This document shows positions 1 through 5,762 of a stretch of DNA of 6,474 bases, in pieces. Below the pieces are notes generated by a model. That model worked only from the letters and a program-made list of their open reading frames with translations, had not been told where the DNA came from and ran no database searches. The number at the start of each line of letters is the position of its first letter. Positions within the stretch are counted from its first letter, which is position 1. The translations under genes and the position numbers were made by a program. Source of the stretch: Desulfotomaculum sp. (GTDB lineage: Bacteria > Bacillota > Desulfotomaculia > Desulfotomaculales > Desulfohalotomaculaceae); contig JAJOKN010000076.1 of the NCBI GenBank assembly GCA_021129815.1, positions 1 through 6,474 of the forward strand, in the 5' to 3' direction.

Positions 1-29
1 TAAAAACTTTAAAAAGGAGTGATGTTTTG

Positions 30-614
30 ATGAAATGTGTGGAGTGCAAGCAAAAACCAGTAAACCGGTGTGATAAAGAGGGGTTCGACTGTACAGGTGG
101 AAAATTGGATCTTTCAGCTTATGAATTGGAAGAAAACAAAGGACCGCATAGAATAAGTGGACACTTGCAGTTTGAATATGGAAATGAGCTTTCCAGATTA
201 GAAGAACTCATAGAATTTTGTAAGCAGATGAAATATCAAAAATTAGGTTTGGCTTTTTGCGTGAGTGTGGCAGAGGAAGCAAAAATAATATCGCGCATAC
301 TGTCAAATCAGGGATTTGATGTGCGTTCTGTTTGCTGTAAGGTAGGCGGGTTGGATAAAAAGGACTTTGATATACCTTACATGAAGATGAGTAAAATTGA
401 GGTGTTGTGCAACCCTATTGCTCAGGCTGAGATTTTAAACAAAACAAATGTGGATTTAAATATAGAACTGGGGCTGTGTGTTGGACACGATATTTTATTC
501 CATAAATATGCGAAGGCACCTACTACCGTGCTGGCTGTCAAAGATAGAATTTTGGCTCATAATCCGCTTGGTGCTATTTATTCGAGCTTTTGGAGGAAGA
601 AATTTAAAGTGTAA
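30..614 (+). CDS. DUF1847 family cysteine-rich protein, function unknown
   Basis: The 194-residue product matches my recollection of the DUF1847 family, found mainly in anaerobic Firmicutes and often labelled a putative metal-binding protein; its biochemical role is not known to me. The N-terminus carries a cysteine cluster (C3, C6, C14, C21), consistent with a metal site. Further conserved-looking cysteine blocks are GLAFC (C77), SVCCKVGG (C102, C103), CNPIAQAE (C127) and GLCVGHD (C150, H153, D154). The C-terminal part has VLAVKDRILAHNPLGA. There is no signal peptide or membrane segment, so it is probably cytosolic. AAGGAG at 14-19 precedes both a TTG at 27 and an adjacent in-frame ATG at 30; I chose ATG, though TTG with 7-nt spacing is possible and adds one residue. 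It lies 224 nt upstream of hpt, which has its own promoter, so it is probably a separate transcription unit. Family assignment is confident; the metal role is inference. Confidence 0.88.
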   Translation: MKCVECKQKPVNRCDKEGFDCTGGKLDLSAYELEENKGPHRISGHLQFEYGNELSRLEELIEFCKQMKYQKLGLAFCVSVAEEAKIISRILSNQGFDVRSVCCKVGGLDKKDFDIPYMKMSKIEVLCNPIAQAEILNKTNVDLNIELGLCVGHDILFHKYAKAPTTVLAVKDRILAHNPLGAIYSSFWRKKFKV

Positions 615-646
615 ATATTTGTTGAAAGTTATCAACTTAAATATTT
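613..646 (+). repeat. Long A/T-rich inverted repeat directly after the DUF1847 stop
   Basis: The left arm AAATATTT-GTTGA (613-625) pairs with TCAAC-TT-AAATATTT (632-646). This gives 13 base pairs with a 2-nt bulge and the 6-nt loop AAGTTA. The hairpin begins inside the stop codon. No U-run follows it (the next bases are GTAGTTGAA), so it is not a standard intrinsic terminator. It may mark or protect the 3' end of the transcript. The repeated AAATATTTG blocks also make it a short direct repeat. The pairing is seen in the sequence; its function is inferred. Confidence 0.5.
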
Positions 647-741
647 GTAGTTGAATAGTGTAGAATTGCATTGTAAGAAAAAATGCGTTATTAAAAAAAA
701 CAAGTTATTTAGAGTTAATGCTGTAGTTAATTTTAAATTTG

Positions 742-770
742 TTGTAGATGTATGCGCTATTTATTATAAT
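742..770 (+). promoter_or_regulatory. Predicted sigma-A-type promoter for hpt and the purine cluster
   Basis: TTGTAG (742-747) and a perfect TATAAT (765-770) are separated by the optimal 17 bp, in an AT-rich gap upstream of hpt. Transcription would start near 777 and leave an untranslated leader of roughly 60 nt before the hpt ATG. I saw no purine riboswitch core and no PurR-box-like CCGAAC motif around it, so the sequence does not show how purine availability would control it. Confidence 0.6.
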
Positions 771-838
771 AATAGTGCATGTCTTTTGTGAAATAGCAGT
801 TTAATATTTAAGTAAGAAAGTCAAAGGAGTAGTTTTTT

Positions 839-1381
839 ATGCATCCAGATGTAAAAGAAATAATGTTTTCAGAATCAGAAATAAAAAATAAAATAAAAGA
901 ACTTGGAGAGAGAATTTCTAATGACTATAAAGAGTGCGAAAGCATTACAGTTGTAGGCATACTGAAAGGAGCGGTGATTTTCATGTCCGATTTAGTTCGC
1001 TCCATTTCAGTGCCTGTTTTTTTTGATTTTATGGCAGTATCTAGCTATAGTTCTTCTACGGAATCATCAGGTGTAGTGCGAATTTTAAAGGATTTAGACA
1101 AAAATGTTGAATCGAAGCATGTGCTTATCGTTGAAGATATTGTGGATACAGGACTTACACTCAATTACTTGATAAATAATTTGCGCAACAGAAATGTTGC
1201 GAGTTTGAAGGTATGCACTTTGCTGGATAAACCCAGCAGGCGCAAAGTTGATGTCCGCATAGATTACAATGGGTTTGAAATTCCAGATGAGTTTGTAGTT
1301 GGATATGGGTTGGATTTTAACGAATGCTACAGAAATTTGCCTTACATTGCTGTTTTAAAGCCAGAGGTGTATAGAAAATAA
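839..1381 (+). CDS. hpt: Hypoxanthine (guanine) phosphoribosyltransferase
   Basis: This 180-residue cytosolic enzyme of purine salvage transfers ribose phosphate from PRPP to hypoxanthine or guanine, giving IMP or GMP. The type I phosphoribosyltransferase fold is evident. The LKG pyrophosphate loop is at 42-44. The PRPP-binding signature LIVEDIVDTGLTL spans 96-108, with the acidic pair E99-D100 and the likely catalytic D103. The base-contact segment LLDKPSRR is at 128-135, and FVVGYGLDFNE is at 152-162. Length is normal for bacterial HPRT. AAAGGAG at 823-829 sits 9 nt before the ATG and supports this start. It is the first gene of the cluster, behind a predicted promoter and 87 nt before guaA. 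Exact base preference (hypoxanthine versus guanine) cannot be read from the sequence; xanthine phosphoribosyltransferase is unlikely because that family has a different layout. Confidence 0.96.
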   Translation: MHPDVKEIMFSESEIKNKIKELGERISNDYKECESITVVGILKGAVIFMSDLVRSISVPVFFDFMAVSSYSSSTESSGVVRILKDLDKNVESKHVLIVEDIVDTGLTLNYLINNLRNRNVASLKVCTLLDKPSRRKVDVRIDYNGFEIPDEFVVGYGLDFNECYRNLPYIAVLKPEVYRK

Positions 1382-1451
1382 GCGAAAGTGATTTGAGAAA
1401 TAATTCTATGGAAAACGGAGAATGACAGAGGTAATAGACAAAACATAGGAA

Positions 1452-1457
1452 GAGGAG
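1452..1457 (+). promoter_or_regulatory. Ribosome binding site that decides the guaA start
   Basis: GAGGAG lies only 2 nt before an in-frame TTG at 1460, too close for efficient initiation, but 11 nt before the in-frame ATG at 1469. This spacing argues for ATG 1469 as the true guaA start, three codons downstream of the longest reading frame. Confidence 0.65.
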
Positions 1458-1468
1458 ATTTGAATGAA

Positions 1469-3019
1469 ATGGGCAACAAACAGCATACAACCGATGATTT
1501 GATATTGATACTGGATTTTGGCGGGCAATATACTCAACTGATAGCACGCAGAGTTAGAGAGTGCAGTGTTTTTTGTGAGATTTTGCCTTATAATGTTTCT
1601 ATTGATGAAATAAAGTCAAAAAATCCAAAGGGCATAATATTTTCTGGCGGTCCATCGAGCGTATATGTTGACAATGCGCCGCTTATAAGCGCTGAAATTT
1701 ATGAACTAGACATACCAATTTTAGGTATTTGCTATGGCATGCAGATGGTGGCATGGCAATTGGGGGGAGAAGTATCTAGGAGCAGTCAGCGTGAATATGG
1801 CAGAACAATTGTTGAAATTTTGAAGTCCAGCGAGTTGCTTGAGGGACTTGAAAATAAAGAAACGTGTTGGATGAGCCACAGCGATCATGTAGAAAAAGTG
1901 CCACAAGGTTTTGAGATTATAGCACGTAGTGAGAATAATAAGATAGCAGCAATGCAAAATCCTGAAAAAAAACTCTATGCAGTTCAGTTTCATCCAGAAG
2001 TAGCGCACACTGATAAAGGCATGAGGATACTGCAAAATTTTTTATATAGAATATGCAATTGTAGCGGCAAATGGACGATGAGCTCGTTTTTAAAGGATAA
2101 GGTATCTGAGATCAAAGAAATATGCAAAGATAAAAAGGTGCTGTGTGCGCTGAGCGGAGGTGTGGATTCTGCAGTAGCGGCGGTGCTTGTGCACAAAGCG
2201 ATTGGCGATAATCTAGTTTGCATATTTGTAGACCACGGGCTGCTTAGAAAGAACGAAGCCGAACAAGTTGTGCAAATTTTTAGCGAAAAGTTTAAAATGA
2301 AGCTCATTCATGTAAATGCAAAAGAAAGATTTTTGAGCAAGTTAGAAGGAGTAACTGATCCTGAAAAAAAGCGCAAGTTGATTGGAGAAGAATTTATAAG
2401 GGTGTTTGAAGAAGAAGCTAAAAAGTTGGGGCAGATTGATTTTTTAGTGCAGGGCACTTTGTATCCAGATGTTGTTGAAAGTGGGACTGCTACTGCTGCT
2501 GTTATAAAATCGCATCACAACGTAGGTGGCCTGCCAGAAGATATGAAGTTTAAATTGATTGAGCCTCTTAGGCTTTTGTTCAAAGATGAAGTGAGGCGTT
2601 TGGGCGAAGAATTAGGAATGCCTGAAGAAATTATATGGCGTCAGCCTTTCCCAGGGCCGGGGCTTGCGGTGCGCATTCTCGGCGAGGTTACAGAAGAAAA
2701 GCTAGAAATATTAAGAGAAGCTGATGCTATTGTAACGGAGGAAATTAAAAAAGCAGGGCTTAGCCGCGATATATGGCAGTATTTTGCTGTTTTGCCTAAC
2801 TTTAAAAGTGTAGGCGTTATGGGAGATGAGAGAACTTATGCGTGGACTATAGGCATAAGAGCTATACACAGCAATGATGGAATGACTGCTGACTGGGTGC
2901 GGCTGCCGTATGAAGTACTAGAAAATATTTCTAACAGGATTTGCAACGAGTTAAAAGAAGTAAATAGAGTTGTGTATGATATTACTTCCAAGCCACCTGC
3001 TACAATTGAATGGGAGTAA
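1469..3019 (+). CDS. guaA: GMP synthase (glutamine-hydrolysing)
   Basis: This two-domain enzyme converts XMP to GMP using ATP and glutamine, the last step of the guanine branch. The N-terminal class I glutamine amidotransferase begins with LILDFGGQYTQLIARRVRE. It has the nucleophile C88 in GICYGMQ and the H175/E177 pair in FHPEV, completing the catalytic triad. The ATP pyrophosphatase domain has its P-loop SGGVDS at 229-234. The C-terminal dimerisation domain ends in the typical KPPATIEWE. At 516 residues from ATG 1469 it is full length (the E. coli enzyme has 525). A TTG at 1460 would add three residues but is badly placed relative to the ribosome binding site. It lies between hpt and purB, 29 nt before the latter, and is probably cotranscribed with both. 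No guaB, which would supply XMP, is in the window. Identity is secure. Confidence 0.98.
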   Translation: MGNKQHTTDDLILILDFGGQYTQLIARRVRECSVFCEILPYNVSIDEIKSKNPKGIIFSGGPSSVYVDNAPLISAEIYELDIPILGICYGMQMVAWQLGGEVSRSSQREYGRTIVEILKSSELLEGLENKETCWMSHSDHVEKVPQGFEIIARSENNKIAAMQNPEKKLYAVQFHPEVAHTDKGMRILQNFLYRICNCSGKWTMSSFLKDKVSEIKEICKDKKVLCALSGGVDSAVAAVLVHKAIGDNLVCIFVDHGLLRKNEAEQVVQIFSEKFKMKLIHVNAKERFLSKLEGVTDPEKKRKLIGEEFIRVFEEEAKKLGQIDFLVQGTLYPDVVESGTATAAVIKSHHNVGGLPEDMKFKLIEPLRLLFKDEVRRLGEELGMPEEIIWRQPFPGPGLAVRILGEVTEEKLEILREADAIVTEEIKKAGLSRDIWQYFAVLPNFKSVGVMGDERTYAWTIGIRAIHSNDGMTADWVRLPYEVLENISNRICNELKEVNRVVYDITSKPPATIEWE

Positions 3020-3048
3020 ACTATTAAATTTAAGGAAGGTGTTTTGGC

Positions 3049-4341
3049 TTGATAGAAAGATATACTCTGCCAGAGATGAAAGAAATATGGTCGGAAGAAA
3101 ACAAGTTTAGAAAATGGCTGGATGTTGAAATATATGCGTGTGAAGCGCTTTGCAAAAAAGGAGTTATACCTGAGAGTGCGCTTAAAAATATAAAAGAGAA
3201 AGCAAATTTTTCAGTCAAACGCATACTTGAAATAGAAGAAAAAGTGCATCACGATGTGATTGCTTTTTTAACTTGTGTGGCTGAGTATGTAGGTGAGGAC
3301 AGCAAGTATATACACTTAGGGCTTACCTCTTCTGATGTGGTGGATACCGCTCAGAGCGTGCGCATGAAAGAAGCAGCAGATCAGATATTGAAAAGGCTTG
3401 CACAGCTTTACAACGTGCTCATAGAGAAGGCTATAAAGTATAGGAATACAGTGATGATTGGCAGAACTCATGGCATTCATGCAGAACCAATGACATTTGG
3501 GCTTAAAATGCTTTTGTGGGCAGCTGAAACTAAGAGAAACATAGAGAGAATGAAAAAGGCAAAAGAAGTTGTCAGTGTGGGCAAGATTTCTGGCGCAGTG
3601 GGTACGTATGCGAACATAGATCCGTATGTAGAAGAGTTTGTATGCAGGTGTTTGGGCTTAAAGCCTGCACCCATTTCAACGCAGGTACTGCAGCGCGATC
3701 GTCATGCAGAATATATGAACACTATTGCAGTTATAGGATGTACGCTTGAAAAGATTGCTACGGAGATTCGCGCGCTTCAACGCACGGACATTAGAGAAGC
3801 AGAAGAGTTTTTTGCAAAAGGGCAAAAAGGATCATCTGCAATGCCGCATAAAAGAAATCCAATCATAAGTGAACGCATAAGCGGTATGGCAAGGATTTTG
3901 CGCGGCAATGCTTTGGCAGCGATGGAAAACGTTGCGCTGTGGCATGAGCGGGATATATCTCATTCTTCTGTTGAACGCGTGATAATTCCTGACAGCACAA
4001 CCCTTCTCGACTATATGCTTTATAAGATAACAGATGTAATACAGAATTTAATTGTTTATCCTGAAAATATGAAAAAAAACATGGAGCGCACAAACGGGCT
4101 TATATTCTCTCAGCGCGTTTTGTTGGCACTTGTGGATAAAGGGCTTACAAGAGAAAGAGCTTATGAACTGGTGCAAAGAAATGCAATGGAGTGCTGGCAG
4201 ACAGGTAGAGATTTTAAAGAACTTTTGAAAAGTGATAAAGATGTGATGGATTATCTCACAACGGATGAGTTAGAAGAATTGTTCGACTACAGTTACTATT
4301 TAAGGCATATAGATGAAATATATTCGAGATTTGGGTTGTGA
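3049..4341 (+). CDS. purB: Adenylosuccinate lyase
   Basis: The 430-residue cytosolic lyase of the fumarase/aspartase superfamily acts twice in purine synthesis, releasing fumarate from SAICAR (giving AICAR) and from adenylosuccinate (giving AMP). The N-terminus MIERYTLPEMKEIW matches the B. subtilis type and fixes a TTG start at 3049, with AAGGAAGG at 3032-3039 spaced 9 nt away. Visible landmarks are HHDV with H68, TSSDVVDTA, GRTHGIHAEP with H141 (the likely general acid), and the mobile signature loop SSAMPHKRNP from residue 262, whose S262/S263 region supplies the catalytic base. Length equals the compact Firmicute form. It sits 29 nt after guaA and 48 nt before purC, whose product SAICAR is its substrate, so an operon is likely. 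No residue looks missing. Confidence 0.98.
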   Translation: MIERYTLPEMKEIWSEENKFRKWLDVEIYACEALCKKGVIPESALKNIKEKANFSVKRILEIEEKVHHDVIAFLTCVAEYVGEDSKYIHLGLTSSDVVDTAQSVRMKEAADQILKRLAQLYNVLIEKAIKYRNTVMIGRTHGIHAEPMTFGLKMLLWAAETKRNIERMKKAKEVVSVGKISGAVGTYANIDPYVEEFVCRCLGLKPAPISTQVLQRDRHAEYMNTIAVIGCTLEKIATEIRALQRTDIREAEEFFAKGQKGSSAMPHKRNPIISERISGMARILRGNALAAMENVALWHERDISHSSVERVIIPDSTTLLDYMLYKITDVIQNLIVYPENMKKNMERTNGLIFSQRVLLALVDKGLTRERAYELVQRNAMECWQTGRDFKELLKSDKDVMDYLTTDELEELFDYSYYLRHIDEIYSRFGL

Positions 4342-4389
4342 TAAGCAGAAATTTTAGAACAATAATTTTTAAAAAGGTAGTGCTTATTT

Positions 4390-5106
4390 GTGGAAAATCT
4401 TAAAAAATTAGAGAAATTATACGAAGGCAAAGCAAAAAAAATATATAAAACAAATGATGAAGATTTGTTGTGGGTCGAATATAAAGATGATGCAACGGCG
4501 TTTAACGGATTAAAAAAAGGAACAATAGTTAATAAAGGAGTATTTAATAACTTAATCAGTGCACACCTGTTTGAATTGCTAAACAAAAATAGCATTGAAA
4601 ATCATTTTGTAAAGCGCATAAGTGATCGTGAACAAATAGTGAAAAAACTTGATATTATTCCTGTAGAAGTGATCGTGCGTAATTTAGCTGCAGGCAGCTT
4701 GTCAAAGCGGCTCAATATAGAAGAAGGAACGAGTTTTAAACATCCTGTAGTTGAGTATTGTTATAAAAGCGATGAGTTGAGCGACCCGCTCATAAATGAA
4801 GATCATATAAGTATATTGGAACTGGCTACAGGCGAACAGGTAAAAGAAATGCGCAGCATTGCTCTTAAAGTGAATGAAGTTTTAAAAAAATATTTGGAAA
4901 AGAAAAATATAATTTTAGTTGATTTTAAGCTGGAATTTGGAATGCACAAAGGGAAAGTGATGCTCGGCGATGAAATATCTCCTGACACCTGCAGATTTTG
5001 GGACGCAGAAACTAAGAAAAAGCTGGATAAGGATAGGTTTAGGCGTGATTTGGGAGGAGTGGAAGCTGCGTATGAGGAAGTGTATAAGAGATTGGTTGGG
5101 AGTTGA
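4390..5106 (+). CDS. purC: Phosphoribosylaminoimidazole-succinocarboxamide synthase (SAICAR synthetase)
   Basis: This 238-residue enzyme ligates aspartate to CAIR with ATP to form SAICAR, the substrate of PurB encoded just upstream. Family landmarks are all present: LYEGKAKKIY at 10-19 in the ATP-binding N-terminal lobe, the first signature PVEVIVRNLAAGS with R97 and N98, and the second signature GDEISPDTCRFWD starting at residue 193. Length is standard. Translation starts at GTG 4390, 9 nt after the AAGGTAG-like ribosome binding site at 4374-4380; the N-terminus MENLKKLEKLYEGKAKK fits the family, so an internal start is not needed. The gap from purB is 48 nt. Downstream, instead of the usual tight spacing, a 378-nt gap separates it from purS. 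Confidence 0.98.
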   Translation: MENLKKLEKLYEGKAKKIYKTNDEDLLWVEYKDDATAFNGLKKGTIVNKGVFNNLISAHLFELLNKNSIENHFVKRISDREQIVKKLDIIPVEVIVRNLAAGSLSKRLNIEEGTSFKHPVVEYCYKSDELSDPLINEDHISILELATGEQVKEMRSIALKVNEVLKKYLEKKNIILVDFKLEFGMHKGKVMLGDEISPDTCRFWDAETKKKLDKDRFRRDLGGVEAAYEEVYKRLVGS

Positions 5107-5121
5107 AAAAGCTTTTTTTAG

Positions 5122-5137
5122 TTGCTGTAAGCAGCAA
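5122..5137 (+). repeat. Compact perfect hairpin after purC
   Basis: TTGCTG (5122-5127) and CAGCAA (5132-5137) pair perfectly across the 4-nt loop TAAG, 15 nt after the purC stop. The following bases are AGTGCG, with no U-run, so it is not a standard terminator. CAGC recurs at 5159-5162 and could compete for GCTG. It may protect the purC mRNA end or belong to a larger fold. Confidence 0.45.
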
Positions 5138-5202
5138 AGTGCGAGCTTAAGAGCGGTGCAGCCATAAAAATAATATTAAGCATATAAAGAGTATTAGAAT
5201 TT

Positions 5203-5208
5203 AGGAGG
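5203..5208 (+). promoter_or_regulatory. Orphan Shine-Dalgarno sequence with no proper start codon
   Basis: A perfect AGGAGG is preceded by TTT and followed 7 nt later by a CTG codon (5216) where an ATG would be expected. That frame reads CTG AAA ACC AAG and then stops at TGA. A GTG at 5227 gives only six codons. It may be a relic of a lost gene start, a leader-peptide site, or chance. Confidence 0.35.
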
Positions 5209-5218
5209 TTAAGATCTG

Positions 5219-5244
5219 AAAACCAAGTGAGATTGAGTGGTTTT
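5219..5244 (+). repeat. Hairpin with T-run in its 3' arm
   Basis: AAAACCA (5219-5225) pairs with TGGTTTT (5238-5244) around a 12-nt loop. The T-run is mostly used by the stem, with one extra T before GATAG, so it is at best a weak terminator. It begins 10 nt after the orphan Shine-Dalgarno site. Confidence 0.4.
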
Positions 5245-5282
5245 TGATAGCTTGAGCGGTATTGTAAAAAAATTTTAAAGTA

Positions 5283-5311
5283 TTTTCATAGTTTAATGCA
5301 TGAGCTATAAT
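5283..5311 (+). promoter_or_regulatory. Candidate internal promoter upstream of purS
   Basis: TTTTCA (5283-5288, four of six matches to TTGACA) and a perfect TATAAT (5306-5311) are spaced by 17 bp. Transcription would begin near 5318 and give a leader of about 165 nt before purS. In AT-rich DNA such matches also arise by chance, and there is no extended -10 TGn, so the call is tentative. Confidence 0.35.
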
Positions 5312-5364
5312 CTAAATGGACATATTGAAAGTTTGGGCATGAGTTCGTGAAATAAAAAAGATGG

Positions 5365-5442
5365 AGCTTATACTTATTGTGAAAGCGGATTCAAAAAATT
5401 TAGAAGATAACAAATAGTTTTCTTATAGCTTTTTTTGTTTTT
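5365..5442 (+). terminator. Attenuator-like imperfect hairpin with U-tract before purS
   Basis: AGCT-T-ATA (5365-5372) can pair with TATAGCT (5424-5430), with one bulged T. CTTATTG (5373-5379) can then pair in part with CAAATAG (5411-5417), with two mismatches. A small inner stem TGAA/TTCA encloses AGCGGA. The 3' arm runs straight into seven T, one G and five T (5430-5442), a good U-tract. The hairpin is weak in G/C. It sits 42 nt before purS, where a terminator would reduce purSQL expression unless prevented from folding. It could be a regulated attenuator, a leaky terminator or chance. Confidence 0.35.
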
Positions 5443-5484
5443 GGATGTTTTTTGTAGATTATTTTTTTAGGAGGTTTTTGTATA

Positions 5485-5736
5485 ATGTATCAGGCTAGAA
5501 TTTATATAACTTTGCGCGAAAGCGTGCTGGATCCGCAAGGCACAGCAGTGAGAAAAGCGCTCGATGCAATGGGGTATGATAATGTAAAAGATGTGCGAAT
5601 TGGACGATATTTGCTGGTCGATATTGACACAGATGATAAGAGTTTAGCGGAGTCACAGGCTCATGATATGTGCAAAAAACTTTTAGCAAATCCAGTGATT
5701 GAAGATTATAAATTAGAAATTGTAAAACTCGGCTAA
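5485..5736 (+). CDS. purS: Phosphoribosylformylglycinamidine synthase subunit PurS
   Basis: This 83-residue protein is the small structural subunit of the three-part FGAM synthetase, which converts FGAR to FGAM with glutamine and ATP in step four of de novo purine synthesis. It bridges PurQ and the small PurL. The sequence fits the family from end to end: MYQARIYITLRESVLDPQG at the N-terminus, then AVRKALDAMGYDNVKDVRIGRY, and the C-terminal strand-forming YKLEIVKLG. Length is typical (about 80-85). A strong AGGAGG at 5469-5474 lies 10 nt before the ATG. It ends in tandem stops (TAATAA) and is followed after 26 nt by purQ. Its presence implies that the organism uses the small-PurL form rather than the single long enzyme of proteobacteria. 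A long, possibly regulatory leader precedes it. Confidence 0.96.
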   Translation: MYQARIYITLRESVLDPQGTAVRKALDAMGYDNVKDVRIGRYLLVDIDTDDKSLAESQAHDMCKKLLANPVIEDYKLEIVKLG

Positions 5737-5762
5737 TAACAGAGAGGAAGGATTTTTAAAAG

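Larger units (their letters stand above)
5107..5484. other. 378-nt intergenic region between purC and purS without a credible gene
   Basis: All three forward frames are broken by many stop codons, and I found no convincing reverse gene. The stretch is rich in A and T. From 5' to 3' it contains the palindrome AAAAAGCTTTTT (5106-5117), a compact hairpin (5122-5137), an orphan Shine-Dalgarno sequence (5203-5208), another hairpin (5219-5244), a candidate promoter (5283-5311), an attenuator-like hairpin with U-tract (5365-5442), a U-rich run and the purS ribosome binding site (5469-5474). It is far longer than the other gaps within the cluster (26 to 87 nt). This suggests a regulatory leader or the remains of a decayed gene. 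Confidence 0.6.

Noticed and set aside
629..637. TTATCAACT as a DnaA box
   Set aside because: It has two mismatches to TTATCCACA, is isolated, and is explained by the hairpin at 613-646; no replication genes are nearby.
1408..1449. Two tiny overlapping frames (5 and 8 codons) between hpt and guaA
   Set aside because: They have no family resemblance and are of a length expected by chance; the gap is simply the guaA leader.
1317..2307. Several reverse-strand open frames of 76-105 codons across hpt and guaA
   Set aside because: They are shadows of well-conserved forward genes and have no recognisable product.
5106..5119. AAAAAGCTTTTTTT after purC as an intrinsic terminator
   Set aside because: It is a perfect palindrome with no loop, so it cannot form a stable hairpin before a separate U-tract.
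4970..5167. Open frame of 65 codons overlapping the end of purC
   Set aside because: It lies mostly inside purC in another frame, has no ribosome binding site of its own and resembles no known protein.
5329..5345. GTTTGGGCATGAG resembles the 3' conserved part of the ZTP (pfl) riboswitch
   Set aside because: The upstream conserved GUGACUGGC-type half is absent, and the match is only to a short GGGCA-like string.
5300..5350. Possible purine riboswitch: TATAATC followed by a GGACATATT stretch and GTTTGGGC
   Set aside because: The conserved core elements following TATAATC, namely the ATATGG loop and the TTTCTACC junction, are missing, and no P1 closing stem was found.
5340..5355. Possible PurR box half-site around GTTCG
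   Set aside because: It matches only GTTCG of the expected AWWGTTCGGWWWT, and there is no paired second box.
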